DNA of 12,974 nt from CAYMAT01 sp964388495 (GTDB lineage Bacteria > Patescibacteriota > Gracilibacteria > Peribacterales > Peribacteraceae), in assembly GCA_964388495.1 (NCBI GenBank), contig CAYMAT010000040.1, positions 1 through 12,974 on the forward strand, read 5' to 3'. The notes under the pieces were generated by a model that did not search any database, was not told where the DNA came from, and was given only the letters and a program-made list of their open reading frames with translations. Every line of letters starts with the position of its first letter. Position 1 is the stretch's first letter. Made by a program: the position numbers and the translations under genes. Below are positions 5,554 to 11,514 of the stretch, one piece after another.

Positions 5554-6901
5554 ATCCAAAGGCGGTACGCTCCAGTTCGTCGCGCTCTTTTTGGCGCTCT
5601 ACCTGGGGCTGCAGCTCGTAACCGGAACGCTGTTCCCCAAAAACAACACCGCCACGGCACCGCAGCCCGGTCCGCACATTGCCGCGCGCTCCAGCAGCGT
5701 GCGCGAAGGGGCGGATCCGCTCATTGCACTCAAGAACGTCGCGGCTTCCGAGGACCCGCACGGCCCGTGGGGATGGGTGATGTCCAAGGTGTGCGCGGTG
5801 GGGCAGCTGTACGGCGCCTTTGATGGCGAAAACTGCGCTGCGCGCGCGGTGGGCCACACGGGTGACGTGTACGTGCTCCAGAGCCGCTGTCCGGACCTGC
5901 CTTTTGATCTCTATACCGTCACGCAGGAGAACGGCGCGGAGGTGGTGAAAAAAGCCCAAAGCGACCAGATCCCGGTGCGTTGTCCGGACCCCGTCACTGT
6001 GCGCCCTGGTGCCACGGCAACGGTCAGCTTGGCGCCGTGGAAGTACATGTACTTCAGCACGCCCGGCACGTACGAAATCCGCCTGCCCGGCACGCCGGAT
6101 TCACAGAGCGGAGCGCTCCTTACAGGTGCCGCCGCGCGCTTCACCGTCACGGAACCGGGAATGTTCACCAAGCTGTTCCGCACATTCATCTCGTCGCCGT
6201 TCCTCAACTTCCTCATCTTCATCGCGTCCGTCACACCCGGGCACAACCTGGGCATCGCCATTCTGGTCCTGACGCTGGTGGTCAAATTACTGCTCTTCTT
6301 CCCCACGCAGCACTCGCTGGAGGGGCAGAAGAAAATGCAGATGCTGCAGCCAAAAATCGAGGAGCTGCGCAAGAAGTACGGCGAGGACAAGCAGAAGCTC
6401 CAGGAGGAGACGATGAAGCTGTGGAAGGAGCACAAGATCAATCCGTTCAGCAGCTGTCTGCCGCTGCTCATCCAGTTTCCGGTCCTCATCGGTCTGCTCT
6501 ACGTGATCCGTGACCAGTCGGACCTGGCACTCTCGCGTCATCTCATTTACCCGTTCTACCAGCACCTGACGTGGCACTTTGGCACGCAGTTCCTGTGGCT
6601 GGATTTGCTCAAGCCCGACGTGATCGTGATGCCGTTGCTCTTGGTCTTCCTGCAATTCATCCAGATGAAGCTGACGTTCGCCATCCAGAAGCGAAAGAAG
6701 AAGAGCGAAGAAAAAGCGCAGGAGCCTAAATCGGGTTCTCCGGAGGTCATGCAGCAGCGCATGATGACGTACCTGCTGCCGCTTATGATCGGCTTCTTCG
6801 CCTTCCAGTTCCCCTCCGCCGTCTCACTCTACTGGGGCATCAGCACGCTCTTTGGTATTGGCCAGCAGATGATCGTGAACCGCGAGCATTTGCGGGTGTA
6901 G
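5540..6901 (+). CDS. yidC: Membrane protein insertase YidC/Oxa1 family
   Basis: YidC inserts and folds membrane proteins, alone or with SecYEG. The 453-residue product has an N-terminal membrane helix at about 11-29 and an extracytoplasmic domain of about 170 residues (35-205). The conserved insertase core follows from about 208, with helices at about 221-256 (the second ending LTLVVKLLLFFP), 303-323, 362-380 and 408-445. A cytoplasmic helical hairpin (about 260-300, MLQPKIEELRKKYGEDKQKL) connects the first core helices, as in the family. Two things are odd. The groove position normally held by Arg appears to be Lys249, and the external domain has four Cys (85, 99, 117, 148) that could form disulfides. 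There is no lipobox, unlike many Gram-positive YidCs. The start overlaps rnpA, giving the classical rnpA-yidC linkage. Confidence 0.95.
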   Translation: MPNSKSKGGTLQFVALFLALYLGLQLVTGTLFPKNNTATAPQPGPHIAARSSSVREGADPLIALKNVAASEDPHGPWGWVMSKVCAVGQLYGAFDGENCAARAVGHTGDVYVLQSRCPDLPFDLYTVTQENGAEVVKKAQSDQIPVRCPDPVTVRPGATATVSLAPWKYMYFSTPGTYEIRLPGTPDSQSGALLTGAAARFTVTEPGMFTKLFRTFISSPFLNFLIFIASVTPGHNLGIAILVLTLVVKLLLFFPTQHSLEGQKKMQMLQPKIEELRKKYGEDKQKLQEETMKLWKEHKINPFSSCLPLLIQFPVLIGLLYVIRDQSDLALSRHLIYPFYQHLTWHFGTQFLWLDLLKPDVIVMPLLLVFLQFIQMKLTFAIQKRKKKSEEKAQEPKSGSPEVMQQRMMTYLLPLMIGFFAFQFPSAVSLYWGISTLFGIGQQMIVNREHLRV

Positions 6902-6916
6902 TTCCCTTTGAAATGA

Positions 6917-6946
6917 CGGCCGAATTCTCGTGAGAGAACTCGGCCG
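6917..6946. terminator. Bidirectional hairpin between convergent yidC and csrA
   Basis: CGGCCGA pairs with TCGGCCG, and an inner TTCTC pairs with GAGAA around a GTGA loop, giving about 12 bp with one mismatch. It lies 16 nt after the yidC stop and 15 nt after the csrA stop on the other strand. There is no real T-run on either side, so termination efficiency is uncertain. Confidence 0.55.
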
Positions 6947-6960
6947 GTCGGGGTGTGCCG

Positions 6961-7170
6961 TTACTCGGTGGTAACGGCTTCTGATGGTGGTGCAATCGTC
7001 GCACCGGGCTTGTCCTTCCGCTTTTCCCATACTTCCTCTCTATCGATGGGAACTTCCTTGGGCGCCGAGATTCCAAGGCGAACCTTGCCTCGGTCAATGT
7101 CAACGATCTCGATGGAGATGTTGCCATTGATGTAAATCTTTTCACCCAGTTTGCGGGATAGAACGAGCAT
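6961..7170 (-). CDS. csrA: Carbon storage regulator CsrA/RsmA
   Basis: CsrA is a small homodimeric RNA-binding protein that binds GGA motifs in mRNA leaders, usually blocking ribosome access. The product is 69 residues and matches the family from residue 1: MLVLSRKLGEKIYI, the strand DIDRGKVRLGISAPKEVPI, and DREEVWEK with Arg44, the residue known to be important for RNA binding in E. coli CsrA. Residues about 50-69 form a Pro/Ala/Glu tail longer than the minimal protein. ATG 7170 is preceded by a strong AGGAGG 7 nt upstream, in contrast to most starts in this window. The leader also holds a hairpin with ATGAGGA, so autoregulation is plausible. The gene is convergent with yidC and downstream of a terminated 61-residue gene. 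No fliW (the CsrA antagonist in Bacillus) is seen nearby. Confidence 0.93.
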   Translation of the reverse strand: MLVLSRKLGEKIYINGNISIEIVDIDRGKVRLGISAPKEVPIDREEVWEKRKDKPGATIAPPSEAVTTE

Positions 7171-7177
7171 GAGTCGC

Positions 7178-7227
7178 CCTCCTAGATTGGCGCTCGGCCT
7201 TCTGCACATCGCGATCCTCATGATCGC
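7178..7227 (-). promoter_or_regulatory. csrA leader with hairpin and two GGA sites
   Basis: Two GGA-containing elements lie in the roughly 70-nt csrA leader. The Shine-Dalgarno AGGAGG is at 7178-7183. A perfect 6-bp hairpin (7211-7227), GCGATC-ATGAG-GATCGC on the minus strand, carries AGGA at the loop/stem edge. One GGA at the ribosome site and one in an upstream hairpin is the layout known for CsrA-autoregulated leaders; regulation here is inferred, not shown. Confidence 0.5.
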
Positions 7228-7246
7228 AAATCGGAAGGTTGTCGGC

Positions 7247-7252
7247 AGTATA
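7247..7252 (-). promoter_or_regulatory. -10 element of csrA
   Basis: Minus strand TGTATACT: a TATACT hexamer with the T of a partial TG extension. It gives a leader of about 70 nt before csrA. It lies directly after the terminator of the upstream gene. The -35 is a T-rich CTTTTT at 17 nt, weak. Confidence 0.5.
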
Positions 7253-7267
7253 CAGAGGACTTCGCGC

Positions 7268-7304
7268 AAAAAAGAACCCGGCACGCATACAAGCGGTGCC
7301 GGGT
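7268..7304 (-). terminator. Rho-independent terminator of the 61-residue gene
   Basis: On the minus strand ACCCGGCA pairs with TGCCGGGT (8 bp; 7276-7304, with some further inner GC pairing) and is followed by TCTTTTTT. It starts 9 nt after the TAG at 7313. This is the clearest intrinsic terminator in the window and separates that gene from csrA. Confidence 0.8.
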
Positions 7305-7312
7305 CGGGTGGC

Positions 7313-7498
7313 CTAGTTCTTGAGAGAACAGGCCTTGATGACTTCAGCTCCCTTCGTAGCCATACGAAGGAGCCGGGCCCGCAGGAAACGATCCACTTGT
7401 CCTGCAGGCAGCCCTGTCTGAGTAAGCGCACGAATGTCCTCCATAAGTCGCTTGGACTCGGGTCGGGCAAAACCCGGTTTTTGGGACTTGATTCCCAT
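7313..7498 (-). CDS. Small unrecognised protein, 61 residues
   Basis: ATG at 7498 has AGGA 6 nt upstream, a promoter (TTGACA-16-TATATT) about 100 nt upstream, and an intrinsic terminator right after its stop; this complete transcription unit is strong support for a real gene. The protein is basic and mainly helical (RPESKRLMEDIRALTQTG, then AGQVDRFLRARLLRMATKGA). It has no signal peptide or membrane segment. I do not recognise it; a small nucleic-acid or protein-binding role would be guesswork. Its ribosome site is embedded in TCATGAGGA, a 9-mer also present in the csrA leader, so it may be a CsrA target. Confidence 0.65.
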   Translation of the reverse strand: MGIKSQKPGFARPESKRLMEDIRALTQTGLPAGQVDRFLRARLLRMATKGAEVIKACSLKN

Positions 7499-7504
7499 AG
7501 GTCG

Positions 7505-7513
7505 TCCTCATGA
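7505..7513 (-). promoter_or_regulatory. Ribosome-binding site / possible CsrA site of the 61-residue gene
   Basis: Minus strand TCATGAGGA with AGGA 6 nt before ATG 7498. Just upstream, CATGACG and CGTCATG can pair, so the motif adjoins a stem. The same 9-mer occurs at 7215-7223 in the csrA leader. Confidence 0.45.
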
Positions 7514-7595
7514 CGGCCGGCCCACGTCTCATTGAGATCGTCATGATCAAAAATCGGTGGGTTAGGCTTATAATAGCCAAATACATCAATAAATC

Positions 7596-7623
7596 AATAT
7601 ATTATAATTGAAATATATGTCAA
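7596..7623 (-). promoter_or_regulatory. Promoter of the 61-residue gene
   Basis: Minus strand: perfect TTGACA (7618-7623), 16-nt spacer, TATATT (7596-7601), in a very AT-rich stretch. The -35 overlaps the stop codon of the upstream methyltransferase-like gene. A leader of about 90 nt follows. Confidence 0.6.
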
Positions 7624-8306
7624 TTAAGCGGCACATTCGTTGGCAGAGTGAATCCGTACCTCAGCCATTCGCTTCGCGGGATTTCCTGTAATATGCCGTT
7701 GATCTTCTGCTGCACACTTTCGTTATGTAAAAAATATCCCCCTTCTTTCACAATGCGCGTCGCCTCACCCACAATTCGCTTTTCTAGATCCGTCATGTCC
7801 TGACTGCTTCTCTTCCAGCTGACGCCATCATCGGTCAAATCCACATCTTCCTGCTTAGGTCCCGAGACAAACCCGCAGGTATTCACAATATCAAAGGACT
7901 CCGAGGGAATGTGGCTGAGGCCATTGGGGTCCGCGGGATCGTTGGCAAAAAGGTCCGTCTGCAAGTGCGTGTAGTTTTCCGGTTCGCTTTTGCGGCGGTC
8001 CATTCCCACAACTTCCTCGGCTCCCATGGCCTTTGCAAAACGTGCCAGCCACGGCTCATAGCCAGATGTTGCCCGACGCTCTTGGGAGTTTGGGGGCGTC
8101 GACTCCCCACGTGCCCCACAGGCAATATCCAGAATTTTTTTGTCCCGTATATTCTCAAAACCCTGGGTGGCAAATCCCAGCCGCAAATATTGCATGTTCA
8201 TGAGTTCAATGAAGCTCTGTTTCACGGAGGCCTGATAGTCGTGAACGAGCGTTTTCTTTGCCTCTTTTAATGCATCTAAGACCTTAGGATCGATATTTTC
8301 GATCAT
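7620..8306 (-). CDS. SAM-dependent methyltransferase-like protein (class I fold)
   Basis: The 228-residue product has the order of motifs of a Rossmann-type methyltransferase. Motif I is KKILDIACGARGES (about 56-69). An acidic residue ends the next strand (VVGMD, Asp103), TDLF follows at about 117-120, motif IV-like SFDIVNTCGF is at about 137-146, and ATRIVKEGGYFL (about 182-193) is a post-motif. The N-terminal 50 residues are helical. The substrate cannot be deduced. SAM binding is probable but the glycine-rich loop (DIACGARGES) is not the most classical form, so a degenerate member is possible. TATAAT lies exactly 6 nt before ATG 8306, suggesting a leaderless mRNA. Flanks on both sides are markedly AT-rich compared with neighbouring genes, which might reflect acquisition by transfer. 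It is divergent from the aldolase gene. Confidence 0.75.
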   Translation of the reverse strand: MIENIDPKVLDALKEAKKTLVHDYQASVKQSFIELMNMQYLRLGFATQGFENIRDKKILDIACGARGESTPPNSQERRATSGYEPWLARFAKAMGAEEVVGMDRRKSEPENYTHLQTDLFANDPADPNGLSHIPSESFDIVNTCGFVSGPKQEDVDLTDDGVSWKRSSQDMTDLEKRIVGEATRIVKEGGYFLHNESVQQKINGILQEIPRSEWLRYGFTLPTNVPLN

Positions 8307-8312
8307 ATGAAT

Positions 8313-8340
8313 ATTATAACATAATAAGAATTTTAATCAA
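8313..8340 (-). promoter_or_regulatory. Promoter of the methyltransferase-like gene, leaderless type
   Basis: Minus strand TTGATT (8335-8340), 16-nt spacer, consensus TATAAT (8313-8318), then ATTCAT (6 nt) and the ATG at 8306. The predicted +1 is the A of ATG. Confidence 0.65.
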
Positions 8341-8363
8341 AAAAACGCAATAGGCATAAATGT

Positions 8364-8369
8364 TACACT
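8364..8369 (+). promoter_or_regulatory. Possible -10 element of the aldolase gene
   Basis: TACACT lies 22 nt before ATG 8392, giving a leader of about 15 nt that is pyrimidine-rich and has no Shine-Dalgarno sequence. The -35 is unclear. Weak call. Confidence 0.25.
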
Positions 8370-8391
8370 GCAGAGACTTTCCCTCATCTTC

Positions 8392-9465
8392 ATGCCCCTT
8401 TCCGCTTCTGATATCCGCACCCTTCTGGGTGATAAGGCATCGCTCTTGGACCATGTCTCCGGCACCATCGACAAATCCAAGCTGCACATCCCCAGCATGA
8501 AGACCGTAGAGGAGATGTTCGCGATGTCCGACAGGAATTCGACGGTCCAGAGCAATCTGAAGACCCTCTACAAGCATGGAAGGCTGGGCGGCACCGGTTA
8601 TCTCTCCATCCTCCCTGTCGATCAGGGGATCGAGCACTCCGCCGGTGCGTCGTTTGCCAAAAACCCGGAGTACTTTGATCCGGAGAACATCGTCAAACTT
8701 GCTATCGACGGCGGTTGCAACGCGGTTGCCTCCACGCTGGGAGTGCTGGGCATGGTGAGCAAAAAGTACGCCAGCAAGATCCCGTTCATCGTGAAGATCA
8801 ACCACAACGAGCTCATGACGTATCCCAACAAATTCGATCAGATCATGTTTGGGTCAGCGGAGCAGGCAAAGAACATGGGGGCGGTGGGAATCGGCGCAAC
8901 CATCTATTTCGGTTCAGCCGAGTCCGGACGGCAAATCGTGGAAGTCAGCCGCGAGTTTGCCAAAGCCCATGAATTGGGTCTATTCACCGTTCTCTGGTGC
9001 TACCTCCGCAACTCCGGCTTTAAGAAAGACGGCAAGGATTACCACACCGCCGCGGACCTGACGGGCCAGGCCAACCATCTGGGTGTCACCATCGAAGCCG
9101 ATATCATCAAGCAGAAGCTCCCGGAGGTGAACGGCGGATTCACCGCCCTCAATACGGGTGACAGCTCCTACGGCAAGCTGGACAAGCGCATGTACGAAAA
9201 ACTTTCGACAGACAATCCCATCGATCTCACGCGCTACCAGGTAGCCAACTGTTACATGGGTCGCATTGGACTCATCAACTCCGGCGGCGCCAGCGGCGAG
9301 AACGACCTGCAGCAGGCGGTGATGACGGCAGTCATCAACAAGCGCGCGGGTGGTGCGGGTCTCATCTCCGGTCGCAAGGCGTTCCAGAAGCCGATGGAGG
9401 AGGGCATTCAGATTCTCAACGCGATTCAGGATGTGTACCTCAATAAAGACGTTACGATCGCTTAG
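8392..9465 (+). CDS. fbaB: Class I fructose-bisphosphate aldolase (FbaB/DhnA type)
   Basis: The enzyme reversibly splits fructose 1,6-bisphosphate into glyceraldehyde 3-phosphate and dihydroxyacetone phosphate by a Schiff-base mechanism, in the cytoplasm, for glycolysis or gluconeogenesis. The 357-residue protein closely resembles E. coli FbaB along its whole length as I recall that sequence. Shared blocks include GTGYLSILPVDQGIEHSAGA (Asp77), FIVKINHNE, NMGAVGIGATIYFGS, FKKDGKDYH, ADLTGQANHL, NPIDL-RYQ-ANCYMGR-GLINSGGA and INKRAGG-GLI-GRKAF. The Schiff-base lysine is expected in ADIIK (Lys240). Length and start match the family, so ATG 8392 is secure although it has no Shine-Dalgarno sequence. 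It is a single-gene unit between a divergent methyltransferase and a REP palindrome. Confidence 0.95.
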   Translation: MPLSASDIRTLLGDKASLLDHVSGTIDKSKLHIPSMKTVEEMFAMSDRNSTVQSNLKTLYKHGRLGGTGYLSILPVDQGIEHSAGASFAKNPEYFDPENIVKLAIDGGCNAVASTLGVLGMVSKKYASKIPFIVKINHNELMTYPNKFDQIMFGSAEQAKNMGAVGIGATIYFGSAESGRQIVEVSREFAKAHELGLFTVLWCYLRNSGFKKDGKDYHTAADLTGQANHLGVTIEADIIKQKLPEVNGGFTALNTGDSSYGKLDKRMYEKLSTDNPIDLTRYQVANCYMGRIGLINSGGASGENDLQQAVMTAVINKRAGGAGLISGRKAFQKPMEEGIQILNAIQDVYLNKDVTIA

Positions 9466-9471
9466 ACCGCT

Positions 9472-9550
9472 TTTGTCTCCTTCGACTCCGCTCAGGATGA
9501 CAAAAGCAAAGCATTCAAAAGAATGTCATGCTGAGCGGAGTCGAAGCATA
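9472..9550. repeat. REP-like palindrome between aldolase and cysS
   Basis: Two arms, TTCGACTCCGCTCAGGATGA (9481-9500) and its near-perfect complement (9526-9545, one mismatch in 20), can form a long hairpin with an inner small stem (GCATTC-AAAA-GAATGT). Positions 9472-9507 recur as a perfect 36-bp inverted copy at 11027-11062. It may act as a terminator or mRNA 3' stabiliser for the aldolase transcript. The CTCAGGATGACA type of repeat is widespread in bacterial intergenic regions. Confidence 0.8.
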
Positions 9551-9564
9551 GACATTCTGTCCAG

Positions 9565-9570
9565 TATTCC
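9565..9570 (+). promoter_or_regulatory. Possible -10 element of cysS, leaderless type
   Basis: TATTCC, then CATTTC (6 nt), then ATG 9577. Spacing matches the other leaderless candidates, but the hexamer is weaker and no -35 is seen. Confidence 0.3.
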
Positions 9571-9576
9571 CATTTC

Positions 9577-11022
9577 ATGCCTCTCAAGCTCTACAACACC
9601 TATTCTAAGAAAGAGGATCCGTTCGATCGTCCAGAGGGTTCGACTGTGACTATGTACACCTGCGGCCCCACGGTCTACAGCCGCCCGCACATTGGCAACT
9701 ACTCGTCCTTCTTAATGGCCGACCTGCTTCGCCGTTGGCTGGAGATGGGTCACGGGTACAAAGTGACGCATGTGAAAAACATCACGGATGTGGGTCATCT
9801 GGTCAAAGATGCCGACACAGGCGAGGATAAAATCGAAAAGCAGGCGCGTGAGGAGCATGGGAGCGTGACGCACGACAGTGTCATCGCCATCGCGCGCAAA
9901 TATGAAGAGATGTATTTGAATGATGAAAAAATTCTCGGGCTTCTGGAACCCGCAAAGCGTCCGCGCGCGACGGAGTACATCGATCAGATGAAAGCGATGA
10001 TTGAGGATCTCCTCAAAAAAGATTTCGCATACATCACCGATGACGGTATCTATTTCGCCGTCGAAAAATTCAAGAAGTACGGTCATCTTTCCGGCAATAC
10101 GCTCGGCAATATTTCTGCCGGAGCGCGCGTGGAAGTCCGGGAAGGCAAGCGTCACCCCGCGGACTTCGCGCTCTGGAAGTTCTGCGTGGGGCCAAACGAG
10201 CATCATGCGTTGCGATGGGCGTCACCGACAGTTGAGGAAAAAAAACTGCCGGAAGGATTCCCGGGTTGGCACATCGAGTGCTCGGCCATGAGCAGAGCGC
10301 TGCTGGGTGACACCATCGATATCCACACGGGAGGGGAGGACAACATCTTCCCCCACCACGAATGCGAGATCGCCCAGAGTGAGTCGGTCACCGGTAAACC
10401 TTTCGTAAAACTCTGGCTCCATAAGCGGAGAATTGACCTGGCAGAAGCCAAAATGAGCAAGTCGCTGGGGAACATCGTGACCATCACGGACGTGCTGAAT
10501 AAGGGCTACTCACCCCAGGACCTGCGGTATTACTTCCTCTCGGTCCACTACCGCACAAACTTAAAATTTTCGTGGGAGGGGATGGAGGCGGCCAGGACGG
10601 CGAGGCGATCGATCGTGGAGTGGATGGGTGAAGAGAGAAAAGAGAATGAAGAAAAGATGAAAGATGAAAATGAAAAACGGACAGTGGATAATTTTTCAAA
10701 AGGATTTTCCGATGCGATGGACAGTGACCTCAACGTCTCCGCTGCGCTCGCGTCCGTGTTTGAATGCATGACGTGGTCGCGCAAAAATCCCGTCGACGAA
10801 AAATCGCTCAAGGATTTTCAGAAAATAATTTCCGATACGTTCGGATGCTTCACTCCGGAAGACGCTAAAATTCCTGATGCAGTTTTGTCGCTTGTGGAAG
10901 CCAGAAAATCAGCACGCGCAAAAAAAGACTTCGCGGAGTCAGACAGACTGCGGGATGAAATAGCGAAGCTCGGTTACGAAGTAAGAGATTCAGCTGGAGA
11001 ACAGAAAATTAAAAAATTATAA
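9577..11022 (+). CDS. cysS: Cysteinyl-tRNA synthetase
   Basis: CysRS charges tRNA-Cys with cysteine using ATP. The 481-residue product is a typical class I synthetase. It has the HIGN form of the HIGH motif (38-41) after TCGPTVYSRP, and KMSKS at 292-296. The zinc ligands are Cys29, Cys235 (in WHIECSAMS), His260 and Glu264 (in FPHHECEIAQ), matching Cys28/Cys209/His234/Glu238 of the E. coli enzyme. The N-terminal Rossmann fold, the connective region (about 110-230), the stem-contact fold and the C-terminal helical domain (DFAESDRLRDEIAKLGYEV) are all present. A short Lys/Glu-rich stretch at about 353-370 (EERKENEEKMKDENEKR) looks like a linker insertion. The last codons (KIKKL-stop) fall in an AT-rich 14-mer repeated at 11158-11171. 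No Shine-Dalgarno sequence; the gene stands alone between REP-like repeats. Confidence 0.96.
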   Translation: MPLKLYNTYSKKEDPFDRPEGSTVTMYTCGPTVYSRPHIGNYSSFLMADLLRRWLEMGHGYKVTHVKNITDVGHLVKDADTGEDKIEKQAREEHGSVTHDSVIAIARKYEEMYLNDEKILGLLEPAKRPRATEYIDQMKAMIEDLLKKDFAYITDDGIYFAVEKFKKYGHLSGNTLGNISAGARVEVREGKRHPADFALWKFCVGPNEHHALRWASPTVEEKKLPEGFPGWHIECSAMSRALLGDTIDIHTGGEDNIFPHHECEIAQSESVTGKPFVKLWLHKRRIDLAEAKMSKSLGNIVTITDVLNKGYSPQDLRYYFLSVHYRTNLKFSWEGMEAARTARRSIVEWMGEERKENEEKMKDENEKRTVDNFSKGFSDAMDSDLNVSAALASVFECMTWSRKNPVDEKSLKDFQKIISDTFGCFTPEDAKIPDAVLSLVEARKSARAKKDFAESDRLRDEIAKLGYEVRDSAGEQKIKKL

Positions 11023-11024
11023 AT
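11011..11024. repeat. 14-bp direct repeat, copy 1 (contains cysS stop)
   Basis: AAAAAATTATAAAT here is identical to 11158-11171, 147 bp away. The two copies bracket a cluster of REP-like palindromes (11025-11157), as target-site duplications would. The sequence is AT-rich and simple, so chance is possible. Confidence 0.5.
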
Positions 11025-11026
11025 TC

Positions 11027-11062
11027 GCTTTTGTCATCCTGAGCGGAGTCGAAGGAGACAAA
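11027..11062 (-). repeat. REP-like repeat after cysS (36-bp inverted copy)
   Basis: This is the exact reverse complement of 9472-9507 over 36 bp, with core CATCCTGAGCGGAGTCGAAG. Together the two copies bracket cysS as inverted repeats about 1.5 kb apart. Confidence 0.85.
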
Positions 11063-11103
11063 GCGCTTTAGAATTTCTGTTTTCATGCCTCGACGAAGTT
11101 TAT

Positions 11104-11160
11104 CCTGTGCCTGCCGAAGGGCTCGGCATGACAGCCTTTGTCATCGTCGTAGATGACAAA
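11104..11160. repeat. REP-like element and perfect 9-bp hairpin
   Basis: TGCCGA and TCGGCA (around 11113-11128) form a small stem followed by ATGACAG. Then TTTGTCATC (11137-11145) and GATGACAAA (11152-11160) pair perfectly around a 6-nt loop. It resembles the CATGCCGAGC/GGCATGACA type of intergenic repeat. There is no T-run after the stem on either strand, so an intrinsic terminator is not clear. Confidence 0.55.
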
Positions 11161-11171
11161 AAATTATAAAT
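11158..11171. repeat. 14-bp direct repeat, copy 2
   Basis: Identical to 11011-11024; see that entry. It ends the REP cluster and starts the AT-rich gene-free stretch. Confidence 0.5.
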
Positions 11172-11339
11172 CCCCCGCTCAAAAATTTCTGAAGAGGCGA
11201 AAAATATTTTTTTCGATGTATCGCGGACAATGTCTGCACTTTTTCCGCAACAACTTTCCTATTTCGAAATATCGTGACCGACAACATAAAATGAGAATTT
11301 TGCAACTTCTTTTTACATCGGGGATTTTTGGCCCTTTTT

Positions 11340-11374
11340 GGCGTTTTAACCGCATATTCCTTATACAAAACGCC
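11340..11374. repeat. 8-bp inverted repeat, operator- or hairpin-like
   Basis: GGCGTTTT (11340-11347) and AAAACGCC (11367-11374) are exact complements separated by 19 nt containing TATTCC and TTATAC. It could be an operator around a promoter or a weak hairpin. Confidence 0.35.
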
Positions 11375-11411
11375 AATTCTATCCATCACAAGGCTCCAAA
11401 CAGCCATACCT

Positions 11412-11417
11412 TATATA
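11412..11417 (+). promoter_or_regulatory. Possible -10 element upstream of the S-layer leader
   Basis: TATATA with predicted transcription start near 11424. No clear -35. It would produce a leader of about 470 nt for the S-layer gene or a separate small RNA. Confidence 0.25.
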
Positions 11418-11514
11418 GCGCGAATGTAACGCACCCCGGTTTTCCGCGTTTCTTGTGCTGCCACCCTCCCCATACGGACGCTTGATCCTTCTCGAAGATT
11501 TTCGGTAGGATCCC

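Noticed and set aside
11424..11429. ATG followed at once by TAA, 6 nt after TATATA, a possible start-stop leaderless element
   Set aside because: A striking coincidence with the leaderless pattern, but one occurrence without a -35 or any conservation cannot be distinguished from chance.
11153..11485. 110-codon open frame in the AT-rich gene-free region
   Set aside because: No start signal, no recognisable domain, and composition typical of random AT-rich sequence; an opposing frame is equally open.
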